This document shows positions 1-6,831 of a DNA stretch of 33,039 nt, piece by piece. The notes beneath the pieces are model-generated. The model saw nothing but the letters and a program-made list of their open reading frames with translations. It was not told where the DNA came from and made no database searches. Source of the stretch: an uncultured Lachnospiraceae bacterium (GTDB lineage: Bacteria > Bacillota > Clostridia > Lachnospirales > Lachnospiraceae). How positions within the stretch are numbered: position 1 is the stretch's first letter; every line of letters begins with the position of its first letter. Both the position numbers and the translations under genes were made by a program. The DNA lies in NCBI GenBank assembly GCA_947565255.1, contig CANOFI010000001.1, positions 1 to 33,039 on the forward strand. Reading direction: 5' to 3'.

Positions 1-112
1 TAGAAATTATGATACAATGTGTCAATGCCCTACATCGGGCTTACTTCATTTCTACGGTATCCCTCTGAAAGCCCCTTCTATTCGGGCTTCCAACGCTCAT
101 TTTTGCAAGTAA
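1..112 (+). other. Open frame running in from the left edge, unrecognised
   Basis: From base 2 the plus strand stays open for 36 codons and stops at TAA (110-112), directly at a hairpin with a T-run. This would fit the 3' end of a rightward gene. The translation is rich in Cys, Pro, Ser and His and matches no family I recognise. The DNA also contains two similar small hairpins of the form GCCC...GGGC (about 28-42 and 70-87). It may therefore be part of a dispersed non-coding repeat rather than a protein gene. Bases 150-282 hold nothing I can name. Confidence 0.2.
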
Positions 113-146
113 TTATCAGAATATTCTGATAATTGGGATTTTTTAA
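111..146 (+). terminator. Perfect 24-bp palindrome followed by a T-run
   Basis: Bases 111-122 (AATTATCAGAAT) are exactly complementary to 123-134, giving a perfect 24-bp inverted repeat without a spacer. It is followed by GGG and six T on the plus strand. It resembles an intrinsic terminator for a rightward transcript entering from the left. Without loop bases it could also be an operator. It lies downstream of, and convergent to, the CARF-HEPN gene. Confidence 0.45.
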
Positions 147-282
147 TGCTTTTTATGTCTCGTCACAATTTGGACACATTTTGTTCGCCTATGTTCGCAT
201 TTTTCTCCTCTATGCAATTGCTATAAAAATTATACCATATCTATCCTGCCAATTCAATAGTCAGGAACACAATTCATTCTCT

Positions 283-2292
283 TTAAAAGACTTTATCAGA
301 TGAAATCTTCTTTATTACATCAAGCTTCATCATTCTTTTTTCTTGTTCATTCAGCTCAAATTCCTCACAACCATCCCAGTTAATGGCAAATCTCACTGCC
401 GGCATCGGCTTCTCCTTCCACAGAACCGTCCGAACCCCAAAATGCATTAGTGTCACCGCAAGATTCATAGCCTGCGACAAGGAATCATCGCAAATAATTA
501 CCTGAAATCTGTTTGCGCTTAAATCGAAATCTAAATCCACAATATATTTTGCCAAAAAAACTGCCACTCTCATTCTTTCATCAGCTTTAGTCTTTGACCA
601 ATATTTTGCAATCTGAACTGGCAGGCAATAGACATCAAACCTTTTTCCCTTTGATGACTTCTGATAATTTTCATATGTAATATTGGCATCCGGCTTTGCA
701 ATTACAAGTCTGACAGCTCCTTCAGCATCACGCTCTGCCCGTACTTTTTTTACTTTAAATTCTCTCTGGTAAAGTTCTCGAACCTCCTTGTCCTGTTTTA
801 ATAACAAAATGCGAAACTCATCCAATTTATCAATAAACTTCTTTATAATCTCTTTTGCGTCACTATATTTACCTGCCAGTTCTTTTTCACTTCCATCACT
901 GTTCTCCATAAGGTTATGCGCAAAAACATTACGCACTTTTTGAGCCTTTCTCCTCGCATCTTCCAGTTCACAAAACAGCCTTTCAACTTTATTTTGCATA
1001 CTCAGATAATCCATATTTCCATTTGATGTTTTGCAGCATCCTATATGTTTCGCGACTAATTTATTCCTAATTTTCCATAAACGCTTAATTGACCTTTTGC
1101 GTTCAGATTCATCCATCAGATTTTTCTCATTGATATCCTTCCCTTCTTTCTCAAGAAGCATCGGCGTCAGATAGCTGCGCAATGCCTCAAGCGCAGTAGC
1201 AATTGCCTGCCCATACCTGTTCTGCTGCAAATACCACCTGCTGATGAAAAACTGTTTCTGTGCTATCGGCATTTTTCTAAAATCATCCGCCGTAACTCTC
1301 TTTCCTTCCTCTTCCCCAAAGAACTTAAGCTGAATGACACCTGCAACCATCTCCCGAAGGTTGGTAAACTTATTGCGGCCGCTCAAGGCATCCCGTTCTA
1401 TACAGAGCAGCAAATTTTCTAATGCAGCTGCCACCCCGTCATAGGAATTAAGCTGGGTTGCCCAGTCAAATTTTTCAAGCGCAGATTTCAATTCTTCTTC
1501 CTCATCCGGTATGTACTGCAGCAGCGACACGGCATTTCCGGTATTTTTAAATTCACTGATACCGCCTGAAAGGTCGAGAACGCCAATCAGCTCCTTCAAA
1601 TCCACAATCGGCGAAATCCCTCCGTTTTCCCCGGCAATCTCTACATTTCCATAATAAATGTGGCTGATTTCCAAATCCATCTGAAGCACGTTTTTCAAAT
1701 AATTCAGCGTGACAAGGTTATAAAGCGGCAGGGAACGGAATGAATGCGTAATGTCAAAGGCGGCCTCATAGCTCTGCTTTCTGTCAAGCACTGTTTCGAT
1801 AGAACTTAACAGCCGATAATTATCCAGCAGCTGCTTATCGTCAATTCCATAGCACAGCATGATGACATGGATTCTCCTTCCACGAAATATTTCATGGGTA
1901 ATTCCGGTTCTGTAATGGTCTTCTACTTCTGCTGAAAGCCTTTTTAACGCCTCCGCCGTCACATCCTTCCCCCCTTGCTCCTCTATGTCAAACAGCCTCT
2001 GCAAAATCCCATCGTTTCCATCGCCAAACTTCCCATAGAATCCTGTCCATGCAGATTTTGATGTTCCTATGATAAAAATGTCATCCGGGTCAAATGCTTC
2101 TATAAGCGGCTCTGCAACAAACTCTGTCTCTATGCAGGTTTGCTCCCCTGCCATGCAGTACTTTGCACTGCGATAGGAAAATTCCTTTTTGTGTATCCTC
2201 TCTCTCTTCTGTTCAACTGTCAGCTTTTCCACTTCTTTTCCAAAAATATTTCCAGTTCCTAATGACAATATCAGAATCCTTTGCTTTTTCAT
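283..2292 (-). CDS. CRISPR-associated CARF-HEPN ribonuclease, TM1812/Csx family
   Basis: 669 residues. The N-terminus (ILILSLGTGN, residues 6-15) and the DITHSFRSLP motif at 180-189 are hallmarks of the TM1812 (DxTH-type) CARF proteins. These bind cyclic oligoadenylate made by Cas10 in type III CRISPR systems. A HEPN active-site motif RNVFAH (R454, H459; R-x4-H) sits in a helical region, so it should be an RNase switched on by the second messenger. Residues from about 525 to 669 form an additional alpha/beta segment that I cannot assign. The start has a usable AAAGGA upstream and a MKKQRI N-terminus. It lies just downstream of the peptide operon terminator and has its own candidate promoter at 2465-2494. 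Assignment to the CARF-HEPN class is firm; the exact Csx number is not. Confidence 0.88.
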   Translation of the reverse strand: MKKQRILILSLGTGNIFGKEVEKLTVEQKRERIHKKEFSYRSAKYCMAGEQTCIETEFVAEPLIEAFDPDDIFIIGTSKSAWTGFYGKFGDGNDGILQRLFDIEEQGGKDVTAEALKRLSAEVEDHYRTGITHEIFRGRRIHVIMLCYGIDDKQLLDNYRLLSSIETVLDRKQSYEAAFDITHSFRSLPLYNLVTLNYLKNVLQMDLEISHIYYGNVEIAGENGGISPIVDLKELIGVLDLSGGISEFKNTGNAVSLLQYIPDEEEELKSALEKFDWATQLNSYDGVAAALENLLLCIERDALSGRNKFTNLREMVAGVIQLKFFGEEEGKRVTADDFRKMPIAQKQFFISRWYLQQNRYGQAIATALEALRSYLTPMLLEKEGKDINEKNLMDESERKRSIKRLWKIRNKLVAKHIGCCKTSNGNMDYLSMQNKVERLFCELEDARRKAQKVRNVFAHNLMENSDGSEKELAGKYSDAKEIIKKFIDKLDEFRILLLKQDKEVRELYQREFKVKKVRAERDAEGAVRLVIAKPDANITYENYQKSSKGKRFDVYCLPVQIAKYWSKTKADERMRVAVFLAKYIVDLDFDLSANRFQVIICDDSLSQAMNLAVTLMHFGVRTVLWKEKPMPAVRFAINWDGCEEFELNEQEKRMMKLDVIKKISSDKVF

Positions 2293-2464
2293 ATTAATCC
2301 ATCATTCCTTTCGTTTCACCCAGGAACAAATAGCAATGAAATACTTATTTTTCACACTATGTATTCTTCACCATGGTTTTATCTGTTTGTGCAATTTAAA
2401 CTGCATTGCGCTAAAAAACTGCTCAATCATCACTATCTGAACTATCTGTGCATTTGTCTCTTCT

Positions 2465-2494
2465 ATCATACCATCATAAAAACAAAGTGTGCAA
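2465..2494 (-). promoter_or_regulatory. Candidate promoter of the CARF-HEPN gene
   Basis: On the minus strand TTGCAC (2489-2494), 18-bp spacer, TATGAT (2465-2470). It overlaps the terminator of the peptide operon and would give a leader of about 165 bases before the ATG at 2292. I saw no other good promoter in the 2293-2473 gap. Confidence 0.4.
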
Positions 2495-2572
2495 GCCCCA
2501 ATACTGAAAGCTTACACACCCTGCTGTCTCTACTATCGCTGTTCCTACGGTTCTTACAATTACTGCCAGCAT
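2474..2572 (-). CDS. Small hydrophobic peptide 6 (type B copy, altered C-terminus)
   Basis: A 32-codon ORF, last in the cassette. Residues 1-17 (MLAVIVRTVGTAIVETA) match peptide 2 at nearly every position (RTVGTAIVETA is identical). After that the frame runs into the operon terminator, giving an unrelated tail with Cys, Trp and aromatic residues. It has a weaker Shine-Dalgarno site (CAGGAGTTGAGGT). It is probably a decaying terminal copy that lost its original stop, although a functional longer variant cannot be excluded. Confidence 0.5.
   Translation of the reverse strand: MLAVIVRTVGTAIVETAGCVSFQYWGLHTLFL
2478..2519 (-). terminator. Rho-independent terminator of the small-peptide operon
   Basis: Read on the minus strand, GTGTGTAAGC (2519-2510) pairs with GCTTGCACAC (2496-2487), with one G-T pair, around a 13-base loop. 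It is followed by TTTGTTTTT (2486-2478). This is a textbook intrinsic terminator and closes the transcription unit that begins at the promoter at 3034-3062. Confidence 0.7.
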
Positions 2573-2587
2573 ACCTCAACTCCTGTT

Positions 2588-2650
2588 TTACTTTTCTGTT
2601 AATATGGTTACCACTACTGCTCCTATGATTTTGATTACTGTTCCTAACAT
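2588..2650 (-). CDS. Small hydrophobic peptide 5 (type C, 20 aa)
   Basis: Sequence MLGTVIKIIGAVVVTILTEK, differing from peptide 3 at three positions. A TAGGAGGTGATATT Shine-Dalgarno region precedes the ATG, and the TAG in it is the stop of the preceding ORF. It has no signal peptide and no Cys. Lys7 and Lys20 against Glu19 give a net charge of about +1. The core is Val/Ile-rich, about 14 residues long. Repetition, conserved ribosome site and stop placement make it a real coding unit; the function is unknown. Confidence 0.72.
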   Translation of the reverse strand: MLGTVIKIIGAVVVTILTEK

Positions 2651-2661
2651 AATATCACCTC

Positions 2662-2727
2662 CTATTCCTTTTCTTCCACTGCGGCTGCTATTATGATTAC
2701 TGCTATTTTCAATATTGTTCCTAACAT
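2662..2727 (-). CDS. Small hydrophobic peptide 4 (type A, 21 aa)
   Basis: Twenty-one residues beginning MLGTILKIAVIII and ending AAAVEEKE, differing from peptide 1 at only a few positions. The acidic tail gives a net charge near -1. It is preceded by GGGAGGTGG. It is the second type A copy, placed between two type C copies. The long Ile/Val/Ala core suggests membrane insertion or self-assembly. Confidence 0.72.
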   Translation of the reverse strand: MLGTILKIAVIIIAAAVEEKE

Positions 2728-2744
2728 ACTTTCCACCTCCCGCT

Positions 2745-2807
2745 TTACTTTTCTGTTAATATGGTTATCACTACTGTTCCTATGATTTTGATTACTTTTC
2801 CTAACAT
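2745..2807 (-). CDS. Small hydrophobic peptide 3 (type C, 20 aa)
   Basis: Sequence MLGKVIKIIGTVVITILTEK, net charge about +2. Its length and KIIK/VGTII-like composition recall the 20-21 residue PSM-alpha peptides of staphylococci, which are also leaderless. The likeness is by eye, and homology is not claimed. The start is set by TAGGAGGTGATACC. A longer in-frame reading from 2936 is possible, but it lacks a ribosome site and overlaps peptide 2. Confidence 0.72.
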   Translation of the reverse strand: MLGKVIKIIGTVVITILTEK

Positions 2808-2818
2808 GGTATCACCTC

Positions 2819-2908
2819 CTATTTTGTCTTCACTTTCTTTCCTTCTATAATGATAATCGCTGTCTCTACTATCGCTGTTCCTACAGTTCTTACAATTTTC
2901 ACTAACAT
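2819..2908 (-). CDS. Small hydrophobic peptide 2 (type B, 29 aa)
   Basis: Twenty-nine residues: MLVKIVRTVGTAIVETA, then four Ile, then a basic tail EGKKVKTK. Net charge is about +4, the most cationic of the set. Shine-Dalgarno TAGGAGGCGATATC overlaps the stop of peptide 1. The amphipathic N-terminal half is shared with peptide 6. Confidence 0.72.
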   Translation of the reverse strand: MLVKIVRTVGTAIVETAIIIIEGKKVKTK

Positions 2909-2919
2909 GATATCGCCTC

Positions 2920-2985
2920 CTATTCCTTTTCTTCAACTGCGGCTGTTATAATGATTACTGCTATCTTCACTAATGTCTCTAACAT
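2920..2985 (-). CDS. Small hydrophobic peptide 1 (type A, 21 aa)
   Basis: Twenty-one residues beginning MLETLVKIAVIIIT and ending AAVEEKE, net charge about -2. It is the first gene of the cassette, about 42 bases after the predicted transcription start. It has a nearly perfect Shine-Dalgarno site (AAAGGAGGTGGAACT). It is paralogous to peptide 4. Confidence 0.72.
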   Translation of the reverse strand: MLETLVKIAVIIITAAVEEKE

Positions 2986-3033
2986 AGTTCCACCTCCTTT
3001 CAGATGCTTCTGTATTTCCCTCTTGCAACAACA

Positions 3034-3062
3034 ATTATAGTACACAATATATGAACATGCAA
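3034..3062 (-). promoter_or_regulatory. Promoter of the small-peptide operon
   Basis: Minus-strand TTGCAT (3057-3062), exactly 17 bp, TATAAT (3034-3039): near-consensus sigma-A promoter. Start of transcription is expected near 3027, about 42 bases before the first ATG. The -35 box abuts an ACGGAA...TTCCGT inverted repeat. Confidence 0.7.
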
Positions 3063-3151
3063 CGGAATATTTAATAATTTATTTTGTTCCGTATTTTATT
3101 TTTTTATTGTATTTTTTAAATATATATGTTACTATAAAAGTAACAAATATA
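3061..3151. promoter_or_regulatory. Divergent intergenic region with two inverted repeats (candidate operators)
   Basis: In the AT-rich gap between the peptide operon and the WYL regulator, ACGGAA (3062-3067) and TTCCGT (3087-3092) form one inverted repeat just upstream of the peptide promoter. TATATATGTTAC (3121-3132) and GTAACAAATATA (3140-3151) form a second around a 7-base TATAAAA spacer, with one mismatch. Their position suggests binding by a dimeric regulator, plausibly the adjacent WYL protein. No clear plus-strand promoter for that gene was found. Confidence 0.4.
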
Positions 3152-3291
3152 TTCTGCACATCCTGAACCGGCGCAAATATCATGCAAAATGAAACGTATT
3201 ATACCATGCATTGCCTGACAGATTTCTTATGACACAGCAGAGGATGGAAATGATTTTTCATACACACCCGAAAGAATAGGAGAACACAGCC

Positions 3292-4311
3292 ATGCCATTT
3301 GAACCGCTTAACATGGAAAACAAACAACATATCAACCTCAGCCGAAAAGCCTGGCATATCATTCAAGATGACATGCAGCTCTTTCAGCTCGAACACATAA
3401 GCGGCTTCCTAAACCGGATTATGAAAAACTTCTATGAATACGCCGACGCCTCCATTTCTTTATCCGTGCCCCGGGAAATCGACCGGTACGAGAGGCAGCT
3501 GCAGGAACTTGACAAAGAAACCCGAAAAACCGTACAGAATATATTGGAAACGTCCTTTATTAATCGTATTCAGGCAAAAAGCGCCTCATATGAATCCTTT
3601 CATGGAATCAAATTCAGAATCAACAATGAAAATGCCACATACCTTACCGAGGAATGCCAGGAGGATGCCTACTATAGTACAACCGGAAAATACCTCAAGG
3701 CACTGTTTGAGGAATATTGTGAGAAAACATACCTGGAACGTGAGAAAATTATTTACAAGGATTACTTTGATACGATTATGGGAGCTATTGCAGAACAAAG
3801 ACAGCTGAAAATCTGCCTGCCGAAAGATGAGCATGTCCATATAAAGCCCTTTTCCATTGAAACAGACCCTTTATCCATGTACCACTATCTGACCGGATAT
3901 CAGGTCAATGGGGCAGAAGAATCCGCAAAAAGCTTTTCTTATCGAATTACAAACATAAAATCCATGAGAATGCTTCAGAAAAAATCTTTCATAAGCAAAG
4001 AAGGCCGCAGTCGGTTATATGAAGAAATACATAAGAACGGTTCCCAGTTCCTGCGTGAGGAAACACAGATTACAAAGGTGCTGCTGACTGACGAAGGCAT
4101 ACACAAGTATAACCGGCTTCTGCACCTTAGGCCGCATCCATGCTCCATAGCCAAAACGAAGTCAGGATACATATACACCTTTGACTGCACGCAGCAACAG
4201 ATTGAATACTACTTTTTTAAGTTTGGCGCTGACGCCGTGATACAAAGCCCGGAATCCTTGTGCAATCAATTCAGGGATATGTATGCCAGGGCACTTAACC
4301 AGTATGCATAA
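3292..4311 (+). CDS. WYL-domain transcriptional regulator with RHH-like N-terminus
   Basis: 339 residues. The segment INLSRKAWHIIQDDMQLFQ (about 14-32), with following helices, resembles a ribbon-helix-helix DNA-binding domain. Residues from about 165 to 235 (HIKPFSIETD...YHYLTGYQ...FSYRITNIKSMRML) have the pattern of a WYL ligand-sensing domain, followed by a WCX-like C-terminus. WYL proteins are recurrent CRISPR-associated regulators; the RHH+WYL layout is known from WYL1 of Cas13d loci. The start is supported by AGGAGA nine bases upstream. It is divergent from the peptide operon and convergent with the cas operon, so it may control either or both. Confidence 0.75.
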   Translation: MPFEPLNMENKQHINLSRKAWHIIQDDMQLFQLEHISGFLNRIMKNFYEYADASISLSVPREIDRYERQLQELDKETRKTVQNILETSFINRIQAKSASYESFHGIKFRINNENATYLTEECQEDAYYSTTGKYLKALFEEYCEKTYLEREKIIYKDYFDTIMGAIAEQRQLKICLPKDEHVHIKPFSIETDPLSMYHYLTGYQVNGAEESAKSFSYRITNIKSMRMLQKKSFISKEGRSRLYEEIHKNGSQFLREETQITKVLLTDEGIHKYNRLLHLRPHPCSIAKTKSGYIYTFDCTQQQIEYYFFKFGADAVIQSPESLCNQFRDMYARALNQYA

Positions 4312-4323
4312 ATCCAGCAAAAG

Positions 4324-4381
4324 GCGCCATATCAGATTAGATTCAAACCAAATAGCGTTTGATTCTGCCTGATATGGACGC
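4324..4381. terminator. Long hairpin between convergent WYL gene and cas operon
   Basis: The arms 4324-4348 and 4357-4381 pair over most of their length. They share CCATATCAG/CTGATATGG and a CAAAC/GTTTG inner stem, with a small internal mismatch, around an 8-base loop. On the minus strand CTTTTGC follows, so it probably ends cas operon transcription. It may act in both directions. Confidence 0.55.
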
Positions 4382-4400
4382 TCTTTGCATATATGCCCTA

Positions 4401-6380
4401 TTATTTTTTACTTTTGTCAATCAGATTTTGAAGGTTTCCCTTATTGCCTGCTGCACCCGAACTGCTTCTGTTATTATGCTTCTTTTTGCAATCCGAACAT
4501 TTGTTTGCTATGGGTTTCTTACCTTCCAACACTTCCTCAATCGTCTGAAGCTTAACCTGGCTTGTCACACGGTTCTGGTACTCCCTCTTCTCCTTCTTTA
4601 TGCTCATATACCGTGTTTTATCATTGTCCAGAATATTTCCTGCATCCTTCATCATAAAGAAATGCTTTATTCTTGGGTTTTCCATCACTTCCTGCCCAAG
4701 GAACGCTGTCATATCCTCCTTAGCCTTCCTGATGTAATCCCCTGCCCTGCCCAATGCGTCCACATACGGCGCAAGCGACAGTTGGTTTCTGCCGTACAGC
4801 TTCTCATAATCCAATAACTGTAATCTGGTAAGCCTGACTGCTATCCGCCCATAGCCGTACGGCTTTGCCTTCCCTATATTCTGGTTGCTGTTTTCCTCCA
4901 GCACCAGACTCCACAGAAGCATCCCTAGCTCTGCGTCAGTCAGGTTTTCAAACCTCACCTCGCCCCGAAAGCGCGCGCCTTTCTCATATGGATAAAATGC
5001 AGACACCACCCTCTCCTTTGTCACGTCTTCCGGGGCATCCACCTTATCCTTGAGCCAGTACTGCTTCACGCCGCGTATTTCAAAATCATCATTATAGGAA
5101 GCAATCCCCTGGTCCTTGTCCGCAGTCAGGTAATCCAGATAGCTGGTCGGCTTCGGCGCTCCCAGAATGACCTTACGCTTCTCTCTGCTCTCGCTGCCAT
5201 CCACCAGAACCGCATCCATAAAAGCTGTTCTTGACTTGTAGCTCTCCCCGCCTTCACCCTGGTCCGCATAACCGAAAATGGACTTGCAATAATCCCTGCC
5301 GGCATTTATATGCGAATCTTTCATGCCTTCAAAAATCCTCTTATCATAAAACAGCCGAAGCCTCGGCGTAAAGCCAAAGTACAGTTTCCCATCAAGCCTT
5401 ATATAAAATACCGGCTTGGTTTCCCCCTCCTCCGGCAGCCTGAAAAAGTCCTTATCCATTGCCTCAACCTGATTTTTCCTACCCTCATAGTCCCTCTTAA
5501 AATCGTCGATATCCTCTTTGGGCACTTTTATGTACTTTTCCTTATCATCTACTATTTCAGGAATAACATAAATAACCTTTTTCTCCTGCATCTTTCCTGA
5601 CGAGAGCAGATATCCATTGCACTCCAGCTTTCCCGGGGCAGCAACTCCGGTGACCTTTCTGCCGCCAGACAACTTATAGGAAATTTCCTGAAAATACGGA
5701 CGGTAATCCCTGTTCTCCTCTCCCTTATAATGCTTTCTTCCGCCTTTCTCTAAGTGTTGTTCGAAGGATCCATCATTATTTTGCAGGCGATACGGCTTCT
5801 GGTCTCTCAGATATTCAAAATTCTGGTACTTTCCTTCAATAATTTTCCGCTCGCTCAGCACATAGTAATTCATTTCGCCTAAGTTCCTGATAGAATCTAC
5901 CACTGTCGGCACAATATAAAAATTATTTCCAATATTTTTGATATAGCCCGCCTTTACATTTGACAAGACTGACATCTGCCTGTTATTACCATGTGCGTCC
6001 CGAAACTGCACAGACTTATTCCCAAGAAGTTCATTATACCGCCTCCTGTCCTTTCCGCCTGCGACATTCCGGTACATCAGCCTGCCATCCTGCACGTCAT
6101 CCGCGATAGAAGAAAAGCTAAGAATCTGCAAGTTGCTTCGCACCAGTCCGCGCACTGTACTCCCGGGGATTGCTGTTTTTCCATAAGCGTTTTTATAAAA
6201 ATGTTCCGTGCCATCCTCTACGATAATCGGCGTTTTGGCGTCAATCTCATACTCCAGCAGACCAGAACATTTGTTCTTATCTATCACATCATGCCCCAAA
6301 AGCTCCTGCTTCTCATACACCTTTTCGTTCATCTCAATAAAATTATAAGGCGCGCTGATATGCCCTTTATATTCTTCCAT
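4401..6380 (-). CDS. Type III-D RAMP protein, TIGR03986 family (Cas7-like)
   Basis: 659 residues from the ATG at 6380, chosen because AGGAGGG lies nine bases upstream; an ATG at 6422 has no such site. It shows the RAMP elements of backbone subunits: TAIPGSTVRGLVRSNL near the N-terminus and a glycine-rich NIGKAKPYGYGRI loop in the C-terminal half. Large size and layout match the TIGR03986 CRISPR RAMP family found in III-D loci. It probably packs along the crRNA in the effector complex. A basic tail with CSDCKKKHNN carries a Cys pair. It is the last gene of the cas operon, 11 bases after the csx19-like gene. Confidence 0.8.
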   Translation of the reverse strand: MEEYKGHISAPYNFIEMNEKVYEKQELLGHDVIDKNKCSGLLEYEIDAKTPIIVEDGTEHFYKNAYGKTAIPGSTVRGLVRSNLQILSFSSIADDVQDGRLMYRNVAGGKDRRRYNELLGNKSVQFRDAHGNNRQMSVLSNVKAGYIKNIGNNFYIVPTVVDSIRNLGEMNYYVLSERKIIEGKYQNFEYLRDQKPYRLQNNDGSFEQHLEKGGRKHYKGEENRDYRPYFQEISYKLSGGRKVTGVAAPGKLECNGYLLSSGKMQEKKVIYVIPEIVDDKEKYIKVPKEDIDDFKRDYEGRKNQVEAMDKDFFRLPEEGETKPVFYIRLDGKLYFGFTPRLRLFYDKRIFEGMKDSHINAGRDYCKSIFGYADQGEGGESYKSRTAFMDAVLVDGSESREKRKVILGAPKPTSYLDYLTADKDQGIASYNDDFEIRGVKQYWLKDKVDAPEDVTKERVVSAFYPYEKGARFRGEVRFENLTDAELGMLLWSLVLEENSNQNIGKAKPYGYGRIAVRLTRLQLLDYEKLYGRNQLSLAPYVDALGRAGDYIRKAKEDMTAFLGQEVMENPRIKHFFMMKDAGNILDNDKTRYMSIKKEKREYQNRVTSQVKLQTIEEVLEGKKPIANKCSDCKKKHNNRSSSGAAGNKGNLQNLIDKSKK

Positions 6381-6391
6381 AGCTTTCCCTC

Positions 6392-6769
6392 CTATCTTAC
6401 CGCAAATGGCCTGGTGTAACACACTACCGCCTGCCCGTCCTCATCCGGTTCCAGATATTCCTTCACTGCAAGCATTCTGCCATTGCTCATCCTGTATCGA
6501 ATTACGATTGCATCCAAAACGTCCTCCTGCGTTTCCGTAAAACATTGCGCCACCATACCATTGCCGCTCTCATACACCCGCATCTCTCCCTGCTCCGAAA
6601 AAGCCCTAAGCTCCAGCAGTTCATCCCAGTTGACGGATATACTGTCCATCGTACCGCACTGCAATTCACTGAACATATGTACAATCCCATATGTATACTC
6701 CGGCAGACGCCGCTTTGCCTCTTCCAAGGGAATACTCTGTATTTCCAAACCCTTAATTTTATCCGACAT
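6392..6769 (-). CDS. csx19: Csx19-like small subunit of type III-D
   Basis: 125 residues from the ATG at 6769, supported by GGAAAGG upstream. An alternative ATG at 6808 lacks a ribosome site. It has no RAMP glycine loop. The segment RMLAVKEYLEPDEDGQAVV and its position between two III-D RAMP genes fit Csx19 (TIGR03984), a small III-D subunit of poorly known role. The assignment rests mainly on size and locus position, with weak sequence resemblance. Confidence 0.55.
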   Translation of the reverse strand: MSDKIKGLEIQSIPLEEAKRRLPEYTYGIVHMFSELQCGTMDSISVNWDELLELRAFSEQGEMRVYESGNGMVAQCFTETQEDVLDAIVIRYRMSNGRMLAVKEYLEPDEDGQAVVCYTRPFAVR

Positions 6770-6831
6770 ATGTACCTTTCCTTTCTGTGAAACACCCCAT
6801 CGTACCATCTTTCATCTGACACAGGAGCGAT

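Larger units (their letters stand above)
2474..2985 (-). repeat. Tandem array of six paralogous peptide units (A-B-C-A-C-B')
   Basis: Units recur with strongly conserved DNA: AGGAGGTG(G/A)-type ribosome site, ATG, TTA, then the coding core, with 11-17 bases between ORFs. The pairs 1/4, 3/5 and 2/6 are near-identical at DNA level, indicating expansion by local duplication. Protein-level conservation among diverged copies, with each stop retained, argues for selection on the peptides. Confidence 0.75.

Noticed and set aside
2189..2628. Two plus-strand hydrophobic ORFs across the peptide cassette
   Set aside because: They are antisense readings of the peptide array and the start of the CARF-HEPN gene, with no ribosome sites.
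2745..2936. 63-residue arginine-rich ORF on the minus strand
   Set aside because: Its start is out of context and it overlaps peptides 1 and 2 in another frame. Only its C-terminal 20 codons, with their own ribosome site, are the real peptide 3.
4324..4381. Possible CRISPR repeat pair
   Set aside because: The two similar segments are inverted and directly adjacent, forming one hairpin between convergent genes. No direct repeats with spacers are present.
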